From Isosphaeraceae bacterium EP7 (GTDB taxonomy: Bacteria > Planctomycetota > Planctomycetia > Isosphaerales > Isosphaeraceae), in assembly GCA_038400315.1 (NCBI GenBank), contig CP151667.1, forward strand, positions 2,553,174-2,617,173: DNA of 64,000 nt. Reading direction: 5' to 3'. Position 1 is the stretch's first letter. The number at the start of each line of letters is the position of its first letter. Below the pieces are notes generated by a model, which saw only the letters and a list, made by a program, of their open reading frames with translations, did no database searches and had not been told where the DNA came from. A program made the translations under genes and the position numbers. Shown piece by piece: positions 37,801 through 49,800 of the stretch.

Positions 37801-40800
37801 CCCGTCGGGCCCCGAGACGAGCAAGTAACCCAGCTTCGTGCCCGCGGCCCCGGCGGCAGAGGCCTGATAGTCGTAAGGCTGGCCGACCTGGGCGGTGAGT
37901 GCCGGCGCGGACAGGAAGGTCGGAGCCGCCTCCGGGAACGGAAGGGCAAGCACCCCCGACTTCCACGAGAGACGCCCCCCGGAGGGATTCGAGAACGTGA
38001 TCGACCGAGGCGAGGTGGTCTGGCCGGGACCGAGCAGGCCCCCGAGAACCTGCGTGCTGAGGTCAATCCACCAGGCGCCGTCGCGGTAGACGGCCCCCGA
38101 GGAGACCGGCTCGACATCGAGCGGATTCAGCCCCTCCAGTGAGAGCCAGATCGCCGGTTGCAGGTTGCTCGTCGAGTTGTTCGTGACCGTCACATCGTAG
38201 GTAATGGTCTTGTGCGCCGCATCGGCCCGGCCGCGTGAGAGCTTGACGGCGACCATCGTCGAGAAGTCGTTGACCGCCCGGAAGGTGCCGGCATACTCCT
38301 CGGCCAGAGGAAGGTCTTCGACGCTACGGAGAGAGGTCAGGACGCGCAGCACATAGGTGTCGGGCGCCAGCGAGTCAAAGACCAGCGAGGCGGTCCGGCT
38401 GCCACGGTCATAAGCGACCGAGCGGATCGTCACCGCCCCCCCCGAGGCGCCAACGAGCCGGTAGTTGGCCGGGTTGAGGACCGATCGTGGGTCGGTGGCC
38501 GTCCCCACGAACATGTCGCGGTCGAAGGTGACGCTCACCGAACCCATGGGGAGCGGGACCACGCCCCCTGTGGGGGGGTTGGTCGAGGCGACCCGGGGGG
38601 CCATCACCGGGCTCAAGACGTCGACCTGGCCCGTCTGGCTGATCAGCACCCGTCCGTCGGAGGTCGTGCGAACCACGTCGCCACGCGTCCCACCCCGGGC
38701 CACCGCGACCCGACGCAGGCTGGCCAAGTCGACCATGATCAGCTCGCTGCCCACTCCCGCGCGGGGCCCGGCGTTGTTCGAGACGAAGAGTAGGCCGGCG
38801 AGGTGGGTCCCCGCCTTGCCGAAGGCGATCGAGTCGACCTGTGTCTTCAATTCGAGCATCAGCTCGGGCCGGACCCTCGACGCGGTCAGGTCGAAGCGGA
38901 GGACATTCCCCCGGCTCGGCCAGCTCGCCGCCCACAGGCTGCCGTCGGGGGCGAATGCTAGGCTGCCGACACGGACGTCGGAGAGGTGGCGGAAGGTTGA
39001 GGTGGCCGGGTCGAACGTCTCGATCCCCTTCCCGGAGGAGACGAAGATCGTCCCGGTTCCCGGCTGGATTGCCAGCGCCTGGGTAAGACCGTCGCCGAAG
39101 CGCCCGAGGATCGCGCCGGTGTCGGGGTCGAGCCTCAGCAGCGGGCCTCCACCGGTCGTGGCCCAGAGCCCGCCGTTGGCGTCGAGCGCCAGGTCGAAGA
39201 TCGGCAGCGGGAGCGTGGCGAACGCCTCGCCAACCTGCCCACCGGCCGCCGAGAGCCGGAATAGGAGGTTGCGCCCCGGCCCGCCGCTGAGGATCACGCT
39301 GCGATCGGGAAGCTCGACGATGGCCATCGGGCCGATGCCCGCGTGGCTCTGCGCGATGCCGGTCGCGAACGAGGCGCCCACGAAGGGTCGAATGAGTTCC
39401 GTGAAGCCGGACGGGCGTGTGCCGGGCACGGCCGCGGGGATGGCCCGCTCGGCCTCAAGGTAGAGTGGATTGCTCGACGGTTGGCCGATCGGCGCCGGCG
39501 GGCCGGGGTCGAACTCGGTGGTCTCGGGGACCGACGGGAGGGCGCCGAGGTTGGCCCCCGATCCGTCGTCGGGCGCCTGCACCCCGGCGTCGGGCTTCTC
39601 GCGATTGCCGGCCTGGTCGGTCGCCAGCACCAGGAACCGATACTCGTGGCCCGCCCGACCCTGATAGATCGCTTCGGTCGCGGTCGTCTGCCGCAGCCAG
39701 ATCCTGTACTCTCCGCCATCCTCCGAGACATAGACCGTCGCGTGCCGGACGCCCGAGCCGGACGCCTCGTCGACCGAGGACCAGCGGACCTGGTAGTCCG
39801 AGCCACCCTCGACGATCGCCTCCACTATCACTGTGGTCCTCGGCGCCGCGCCATCGACCAGGGCGACCAGCACGTTGGTGTCCTGCGGCGGGGCGTTGTC
39901 GAGGAGGACCCTCGCTTCGGCACGGATCTCGGTGCCGGTGGCGATCCCGGCCTTGGGGACGGCCGTGTAGCCGACGAATCCGCTCCCCGACCCCTTGGCG
40001 TCGTTGGGCCGGAGAAGACCCGCGTCGACATCCTCGAGGACCTCGCCGGTCTCGGGGTCGATCGCCTGGATCAGCCAGGTGGCGGTGTTCGACTGCACGT
40101 CGAGGCCGGCGCTGACGCGGAGGATGAACCCCTTGGTGCGGATGAAGTCGAAGTCGCCCTGGAAGATCCCGCGTCCCGAGGGGATGTGGACCTCAATGTC
40201 GCCAATGCGGAGATCGCCGAGGCGGAAGCTCCGCGGGTCGAGATCATCATCGAGTTTTGTGACGATCCGGATCTCGTTGGCCGAAGTCGCCGACTGTGCC
40301 GGGTTCTCGAACCGGATCGTGTACGGGAGCGCCTGGCTAGCCGGGACGAACCCGTTCGCGCCGTAGCCGATCGGCCCGGTCAAAGTCGCCAGTGGGGTCG
40401 AGGAGCCCGCCGTGCTGAAGTACGAGGCGAAGTCGGGGGGAACCGGCGGGTTGCCCGGGGGGATATCGAGCTGGAGGTCACCGAACGGCACGTAGACGTT
40501 GAATGACTCGAAGTGCGTGGGATGCGAGAGGTTCAAGTCGAATTCATCGATCGGCTGCGCCGGCGAGATCAGAGGATCGGTCGAGGTGATCGGGCCGAGG
40601 AGGTTCGGGTCGTTCCCGTACCATTCGCGGACCTGCTCGAAGAACTTGACGAGGTCCCCCTCCGAGCGAATCGGATCCCCCGCCGGACCGATCAGGAGGC
40701 CTGAGCTGAGCGTGGCCACCAGGCTGACCAGCCTCGGATCGGTCCGGATGGGAGGCGCCTGATCGACGGGCCGGAGCAGCCCGACCTCTTCGAGCGCCGA

Positions 40801-43800
40801 GAGGAACGCGGTGGTCCAGGTATCGGAGTCGGCCGCGAGGAGCACGAGCGTGCGATTGGCGGCCGGGTCGGCGAGGATCTTCTCCCTGAGCCGGAGTGCG
40901 TCGGCGGTCTGCCGGGCGATGAATTCGTCGCGGGTCAGCGCCGTGGCAGTCGCCACCAGGTGGAACTGGAAGGCGACCTTCTCGGGCTCGAGCGCAAATT
41001 CCTCCAGGAATTCGGGATCTTCCGCGAGCCGTTCGAGCAGGCCGGGATAGATCACCGTGTTGAAGGTGCGCCCGGCATAACTCCGCGCGTAGAGGTCGAA
41101 GGCGTAGCCGGGCGCCAGGTTGTAGCCGCCGGTGTTGATCGTCGAGTTGAGGCTCGCCCACGGGACGTCGCCCAGATCCGCCGACCCGGGCCCACCCGCG
41201 AGATTTTGGAAGAAGTCCAGGTAGCGCAGGCCCAGGTTCGGATTGATCCCCAGCTCGGGGACGCCGAACGCGAAGTAGACATAGGGGGCGTCGACGTTGC
41301 TCACGCTTTCGAGCGAGAAGCCATAGGTCCCGGTCTGACCGGGGGCGAGCACCCGGGGGCCCCCAAGCCCGATCCGGACGTCGGTCTCCATCGCCGTCTC
41401 GACGAGGTAGCGATAAGGGGAGACCGCTGTGTCGCCGTTGGGGTTGACCACCCGGATGTCATAGAGCCCGTGCGGCGCGTCGCGGAGGTCGAAGGTCGCA
41501 ATGATCTTCGTGCTGTCGACGACCTCGTAGCGGGTCGGCTCGTACTCGGCGAAGCCCGGGCGGATGAGCTTGACGATCGCGTTGGGCTGGAACTGGGCGC
41601 CGAGGATCGTGGTCGTGACCCATCGCGAGTCGCCACCGGCGTCGGGGGAGACGGCGGTGATCGAGAGCGGGAGCACCTCGGCCAGGAGCGTGGTCGGAGT
41701 CGACGGGGCCGGCTCGGAGTGACCGCGGACCAGGATGTAATAGGTCCCCGGCCGGGTTAGCGGGATGATCACCGTCTGATTCGGCGCCAGCGGGCCCTGG
41801 TACGAGGCGTCGTAGGTGATCCCGTCGGGGACGTCGCCGTAGCGGAGGAATAGCTCGTTGGCCGCGTTCTGGGCGGGCGTCGTCAGCGTCACCCGCAGAG
41901 TCTGGCCCAGCCCGACGACGACCTTGTAGAGCCGCTCATCCCCGGTGGAGAGGGTCGTCTCCAGGGGGATGTTCAGGTGCAACTCGTCGACGGTGACGTT
42001 CAGGGGGTCGGCGGAGGCGGTCCGATTATTCGACTCGTTCGTCCCCTCGTAGACCTCGTTGAAGATGTCGGGACGGACGATGATCCGGTACTGTCCCGGC
42101 CGGGCAGGGGGCAGGGTCGCCCGAAGGGCCGCCTCGTACGAGCCGCCCGACAGGAGAGTGCCGGAGTGAGAGACCCGGCCCAGCAGCCTGTCGTTGACGT
42201 CCCAGACGGCGTCCTCGGAGAGGTAGACGGCGTCGGTCCAGCTCCCCTCGGCCTGGAAGTCTCCCCGGTTGAAGACGGTCCAGGTGACGTCGACCACTTC
42301 GCCCGAACGTGCCGAGCCGGGCAGGCGGATCGTGTCGACCTGGAGGTCGGAAGGGGGGGGGACGTCGAGGATCATCGGCCTCGGGGAGGGGGAGGCATTG
42401 TTCCCCTCCTTGTCGAGCTCGAATACCACGCCCCGGGCCCGCCCACGCGATGCGTCGGTGTATACGAAGACGTAGAACGGGCCCGCGAGGTCACGCGGGG
42501 CGCGGAACGTCAGAGTCTCGGTGTACGAGCCCCCCGACGCGAGCCCGCCGGTGTGGCGGATCGAGCCCAGATAGCGGTCGCTATCCAGGTCGAGGAAGGC
42601 GTCGCGCGACAGGTAGATCAGGTCGTCCCAGCTCGACTGCTTCGGCGGCGTGTCGCCGGCGCCGGCGTTTCTGACCGTGTAGGTGACCTCAAAGGCCTGG
42701 CCGATCAGGGTGTGCTCGGGGGCCGATACGGCGGTGACTAGCAGGTCGGGCGGGGTCCGAAGTTCGATCGGCTGCGCCGACGCGGTGATGTTGTTTCCCT
42801 CGTCCGCGAATTCGGGCACGCGAGCCATGCCCACGGAGATACCGTACTCGTACCGGAGCGAGGGATCGGCCGGGGGGACAGGCCCTGTGATATTCGAGTC
42901 AACGAAGACCAGGAGATAGAAATCCCCCTCGATGCCGTCGGGGAGGTCCACGTCGAGGCTCGCGTCGTATGAGGCCCCCTTCGCGAGGCCCACGGAGCGA
43001 ATCCAAGAGCCGAGGAGCTGGTCGCCGGAGTCGAGCGACGCGTCGCGAGACAGGTAAACGCGGTCAATCCATTCCAACTGCCGCGTGTCGCGGGTGCCGA
43101 TGTTGGTGACCGTCCAGGCGACCCGGACCCGGTCGCCCGACAGGGGCGTCCCCCCCGGCGCAATCAGGTCGGTGACCTTTAAATCGGGCTCGCGATAGAC
43201 CACCGGCAGGGGTGCCATACCGAGGTTGTTCGACGCGTCTTCATAACCCCGGGAGATGAAGGAATCGCGGCTGATGTCATTGTAGCCGCCCCGTTCTCCA
43301 TTCGATCCGTTCGGGTCGGTGATGACGTAGATGTAGTATTCGCCCCCGATCCCAGCGGGGAGCGTGAATTGCGCAGACTGCGTGTAGCTCTCGCCGGCCC
43401 CGAGGGTCGGCTGATTGCCGCGAATGACCGAGCCAATGTGGGTTGCCCGGCCTGGGATGAAGGTGTCGTCGGGCGAGAGGTAGACGTAATCGGTCCAGTA
43501 CCGCGTCCCCGACCAGGTCTCGGCGCCGGCGTTCTTGACGGTCCAGGAGACGGTCGTCTCCTCGCCGGAATAGCTCACCGGCTCGGTCCGGATCGACTCG
43601 ACGAGGAGGTCGGCCGGGTCGCGCCGGACGACGCTCGTGCTCCCATGGCTGACGTTGTTGTTGCCATACGGCCCCTCCCAGACCCCGGCTCCGGTGACGA
43701 CGATCACGTACTTGCCCGCAGCAACGGGCGTCAACGCGAAGGTCGCTTCCGCCGCATAGCTCTGGCCTACGCCGAGCTTGCCGGTGTGCTGGATCGAGCC

Positions 43801-46800
43801 GAGATACCAGCGCTCCGCGTTCGGCGTGGTCAGGTCGGGGAAATCCGAGAGGTAGACCGCGTCATACCACGAGCCCTCCTCGGTTTCATTTCGCCCCTGG
43901 TTGGCGACGGCCCAGCGCACCGTGAACGAGTCTCCGCCGACAGCCTGCGCCTGCGGAGTCACCGTGGTCACGACAAGGTCGGGCGGCGGCGTCAGCAGCA
44001 CCTTGATGGCCCGCGCCTTGTAGTTGTTGTTGTCGAGCTCGTTGGGGTCGTCGGTGTTGATGACGTTGCTGAAGGTGTCCTCCAACTCGACGTCGTACGT
44101 GTCGGCCCAGGGGGTGATGTAGAGCTCGCCCGAGACGCGCCTCGGCAGCGTGATCCGGACGACCTGCTCGTAGCTCTCGCCGACCCCGAGCCTCCCGGAG
44201 TGCGCGACCTGGCCGACCACCATGTCGTACTGGACGTTGTCATCGGTCTTGAACTTGCGGGGATCGGGCCGGACCTTATTCACCGCGAGCCAGATCGTGT
44301 CGGTCCAGTTCGCCTCGTACGTCGGGTTGGCGCCCCGGTTGGTGACCCTGAATCGGACCTCGATCTCGCTGCCGTCGAACGCCTGCGAAGGCACGACGAC
44401 GTCGCTGATCACAAGGTCTGAGGGGGGGAGGGGGTCGACGTAGATCTCCTGCACGAAGACGTTGTTGTCCTCGTTAGGGAACTCGTTGACTGCGGCCCCG
44501 GAGTCGGCCCTCACGATCAGGAAGGCCGGGCCTCGATACCGCTTCGGGACGACCAGCCCCGGCGTCTTCGTGCGGTAGGTCTCGCTCGGCAGGAGCGCCG
44601 AGCCGTTCTCCATGGTCCCGATCAAGATGTCGTCGCCCGAGATGACGCCATCGAGTGAGAAGTAGACCGAGTCGGACCAGCGCGGGGCGGTGGTCGGGAC
44701 GGTCCCCTGATTGATGACGACGAATTCGAGCGAGACCGTGCCGCCGGCCTGAACCCGGCCCGGCGCGGTCACCGAGCTGACCTGAAGGTCGGGGTGGGGG
44801 GCCAGCCGGACGAGCGTCGTGGCGTCGTCGGCCGTCGTGTTGTTGCCCGAGGCCCCGTGCTCGTAGAGGGAGAGTCCGGAGTTGGTCGTCACCTCGAGGC
44901 GATAGAGCCCCTGGATGTTCTCAGGGAGCGTGAACTGCTCCGAGCGAGAGTAGGTGCGCCCGGCCTGGAGCCCCCCTCCAAAGCTGAAGGAACCGAGCGG
45001 GATCGCACCCGTCCCGTCCACGCGACGCAGGGAGAGCGTGTCGGTCCAGGTGCCGATCGCGTCGCCCGGCCCGGCGTTGCGGACCGTCCAGGTCACGTCG
45101 ATCTTCGAGCCCGAGACGACGTCCGCGGGGGCGATGATGTCGGTGACCGTCAGGTCGGGGGGAGGCGTCAGGGTCACCTCGATCGGACCACCGACCCGGG
45201 TATTATTCTGGGTGTACTCGAACTCATAAGGCCCGCCTGTCGCCACCACGACGTAGTACGTCCCGCTGATCCCGTGGGGGAGGACCGCGGTGGCGGTGCG
45301 CTCGTAGCTCGCGCCGACGGCCAGGTGGCCGCTGTGGTCGAAGCTGCCAAGCGAGATCAGGCCGGTCTGTCCCGTCGGGTCGGTCGTCAGGTAGACCGAG
45401 TCTCGCCAGGATGGCGTGCTCGTGAGCCCGATCCCCTGATTGGCGACGGTCCATCGAATCGTCAGCGACTTGCCGCTCTGCCCGGAGGCCGAGGGCTCGA
45501 CCTGGCCGACAATCAAGTCGGCGTAGGGAGACGGCACGACGTCGAAGAAGCCGGGGGCTCGGCCAGCGTTGTTCCCTTCGTAGTCGAACTCGTCGACCGC
45601 GTTGTTCGCGTCGGCCTTGACGAAGAGGGTGTACCGGCCCTGGAAGCCGGGCGGAAGGCGGAACGTCTCCGACGCTGCATAGCTCTCGCCCACGCTGAGG
45701 GCCGACGGACGCTCGAAGCGGCCGAGAACGATGTCATCGCCGTTGCCGACGACGGTGTCCTTCGAGGCGATGACCACGTCGACCCAGGGCACCGCGCCGC
45801 TGGGCCCGGTCCCCTGGTTGGTGACAGTCCATCCGACCGTGACGCGCACCGGGTCGCCGATCGTCAGCGGTGGGGCGGTCACCGCCGAGGTGACGAGGTC
45901 GGCGAACGGGGAGGCGGCGATCCGGGTCTGCGAGGATGCCGCGACGTTCGACTCGGCCCCCGGCTCGTAAATCTGGTCGCCCGCGTCGGCGACGACGAGG
46001 AACCGATAGGTGCCTCCGACTAGCGTGCGCGGAAGGGTGACAGTCCGCGTGACCTCGTACGAGGAGCCGGCCACCTGCGGGCCGGTGTGGTCGACCTCGA
46101 CAAGCAGCATGTCCCCGTCGTCGACGGTCGCATCGCTCGACAGATAGACGCGGTCCACCCAGGTCCCGAGGGCAGGGGCCCCTCCCTGAGAGGAGACCGC
46201 CCAGTGGACGACAATCTCATCGCCGGCGACGGCGATCGCCGGCCCCGTGATCGTCGTCGGCTTCAGGTCGGCGTTCCGAATCGCCAGCGGGACGTGAAGG
46301 GAATTATTCGACTCGCCGGAGTGCTCGTAGACCTGGCCGTCGGCGTCGGCGACGACGAGGAGCCGGTATCCGCCGGCCGTCACCCGGGGAATGACCACAT
46401 CGGCGAACGCCTGGTACTGGGCGGCCGAGGCGAGCGAGCCCGAGCGGGCGACGGCGGCGAGCAGGGTCGCCCCCTCGACCCGGCCGTCGGTCGAGAGGTA
46501 GAGCCGGTCGACCCAAGGGCCAGCCGCCGCGCCAGGGCCCGCGTTCGTGCCGGTCCAGCGCACCCGGATCGTCTCGTCCGGCTGGGCCGACGCCGGTACG
46601 GAGATCGACTCGATCTTCAGGTCGGGGGGCGGGGTCAGCGTCACGGCGATCGGGGACACGGTGCGCCCCGCGTTGTTTCCCTCGGAGTTCCCCTCGTCGA
46701 TCGCATCCTCGGCATCGGCGATCACGAAGATGTGGTACGAACCCGAAATCCCCTCGGGGAGGACGAAGCTCCCCGAGCCGGTGTAGGACCCTCCCGCGGC

Positions 46801-49800
46801 CAGGGCCGACGTGCGGGCGACTCGGCCCAGCTCGACGTCGGACGGGTCGAGCACCGCATCGGCCGAGAGCACGATCCGGTCAACCCAGGACGAGGCGCGG
46901 GCGGAGGCGGTCCCGCGATTTCCCACGACCCAGGATACGCTGACGGCCCGCCCGCTGGCGGCCGTCCCCGGTGGGGAGACCGAGTTGACGACGAGGTCGG
47001 CGAGCGACCGGGGAGTGACGCCGAGAATCACGCCATCGGAGAGGTTGTTCCCCTCGCCTGTCCCCTCGTCGAGCGTCCCCGAGGCATCGACTCGGAGAAT
47101 GAGCCGGTAGGTCCCGTCGAGCCCGCCGGGGAGAGTCACCGTGCGCGAGACGGTGTAGGACTGCCCGGCGCCGAGGGCCCCGGAGCGCTCGACCTCGATG
47201 ATCGCCACCTCGGGACCGGGTGTGGACCCGTCGCGAACAAGTACGATCCGATCGAGCCACCGTGAGACGCCCGGGGCGGCCCCGCCGCCGTTCTTGACGG
47301 TCCAGGTGAGGGTCACTTCCGCCGGGTCGCCGATCACGCTGGAGGCGGAGGCAGTGAACGTCTCGACGGCGAGGTCGGGCCGCGCTGCCTGGCTCGGGAC
47401 GATCTCGGCCTGGACCAGGTTGTTCCCCTCAGCGGCCTCGTGGCCCTGGGCGTTGAACTCGTAAAGCCGGTCATCCAGGTCGGTCGTAATCTCGACGGTG
47501 TAGCGGACCCCAAGCTGCAGCGACAGCTCAAGCGAGCCGGCCCTCGAGGCCCCAACGGCCAGCCCCCCCTCGACATTCCGGGTCGTGCTGGAGACGAGGC
47601 CATTGTTGTCGGCACGACGGACAATGATCCGCTCGCGCCAGCCCTCCGAGGCGACGCTCGATCCCCGGTTGAACGTCCGCCAGGAGAGGGTCAGTCGGCC
47701 CGAGCTATCGGCAGACGAGCCCGAGACCCCCTCGACAACGAGGTCGGCGTACGGCGAGCGGGTGATGTGGAAAGTCCGCGCCGAAGCCCTCGTGTTGTCC
47801 CCCTCGTTGAAGAACTCGTTCACCTCGTTGAACGCGTCGGCCGCGACGAGGAGATAGTAGTCGCCCTCGATACCGTCGGGCAGGGTGAGCGATGAGCTCT
47901 CCGTCCGGCTCGCGCCGACGGCGAGCGACCCGGATCGGGCGAACTGGCCGAGCGGGATGTCGTCCGCGTCGCCGTAGATCGCGTTCTTCGAGAGGACGAC
48001 CCGGTCCGACCACCCCCCGGCGGTCGCCAGGTTCCCGGAGTTGGTCACGGTATACGTGAAGGTCACGGCCTCCCCGCTCTTCGGGGCGGCCGTCGTCGGC
48101 AGTTCGACGGAGGATACGACCAGGTTCGGCACCGTTGCCGCGCCGGAGGGGCTGACGACCACGTCGAGGACATACAGGGCAGTCAGGCCCCCGGTGCCGT
48201 CCCGGCCCCAGACCACCGCGAAGTATGTCCCCGAGCGGGTGATCCGCACCCGGGCGAGGGCGTCCCCAGAAAGCCCCCCCAACTCCTCGACGAGGTAGCC
48301 GCTTGCGGCGTCATAGAGGCTGACGGCGGGAACCAGCCCGCTCCCCGCCGGGGTCCGTACGGCGAGGGAGACCGTCTGGCCCGCCTCGATCCGGCCGAGC
48401 GCGTAGGTGTCGATGTCACCGGGGAGCAGAATCACACCCGCCGTGCTCGCCAGCCTCGTGTTGCCGCTGGTCTGGAGGGGCAACGCGGTCGACTGGGTGA
48501 GCGAGTCGCCCGGGTCGACCGCCAACGTCAAGGGCGCCGACGCCAGCGAGGCTCGGAACCGGTACTCGCCCTGATAGCCGTAGTAGCCCTGACTCAGTTG
48601 GATCGTGTAGGTCCCGTCGCTGGGCAACGACACCGGGGCGAGCTGGGACGGGTTCTTGTACGCCGAGAAGGAGGCGATGAGCCGTCCATCCGGTCCGAGA
48701 AGCGAGAGGTTGACGGAGGTCGTCGAGAAACTCTGCGTGACGGAGTCGATCGCCTCGGCGACGATCGTCGCCTGGTCCCCCGCCTTACCGACGAACTTCC
48801 AGGTGTCGAGGTCCCCCGCGATGATGTAGCCGCGACCAGCCCCTGAACTCAGCCCTGTGAAGGTCGTCGTCAGGGGGAGCACCGTGGCGGTCCCGGCCGA
48901 TTCGTTGGGCTCAGCCTCGGCGGTGAAGCCGGCCAGCGCCTCCACGCGGAACTCGCGGACGAGCGGGGCGGCCAGCGGGTTGCCGACCCGGTCCCTCAGC
49001 CCCGCCTTCGCCGTCAGCCGGTACGACCCCGGCGCCAGCGGCCTGGCCGGCGCGAAGCTGGCGGAGGTCCCGCCCGTGTAGGGGGGCGAGGCCGACAGCG
49101 CGATGACCACGTCATCGCCGGTGCCGAACGACCCGTCGGGGCCGGCGGAGCGGAGCTCGACGTTGGACGGGTCGTTGACCGCGGCCGGGTCCATCTCCTC
49201 GGAGAAGCTCAGACCGACGGAACCCACAAGACGGGACGTCGTACCCCCGGGCTCCGGGAGGTTGCTCAGGCTCACCGTTGGCGCCACCCGGTCGGTGACG
49301 GAGATCGACAGGAGATACTGCGAAAGCAGGCCGAAGGTACCCCCCGACCTCTGGAGAGAGGCCGAGTACGATCGGGGGGTGGCGCTGGCCGGCACTGTGT
49401 ACGTCAACGTGGTGACGCCCGACGCGGAGGAGGCGACCTGGGTCTGACTGAAGCCCTCGATTTGGAGAATGGTGAGGAGGGCCGACAGCCCGCTACCGGC
49501 GGGCTTCGCCAGGGTCAGCGTGATCACCTGGCCGGCGTTCAGAATTCCCAGTGAAATCGTGTCTGATTCATATTCATTATTAAAAGAACCTACAATGGTT
49601 GCGTTGAGCGTCCGGGTCGAGGAATCGGCGACGAGCTTGACGTCCCCCTCGGCCTGCAGCGGGGCGGCCACCAGCGAGGCGCGGAACCGGTACTCACCGG
49701 AGTAGCCGTAGTAGCCCGGCTGCGCGCGGATCGTGTACTCGCCGTCGGCGGGCAGCACCAGAGGCGAAGAGAGGGATCCGGACCGTGAGGCGGAGAACTG

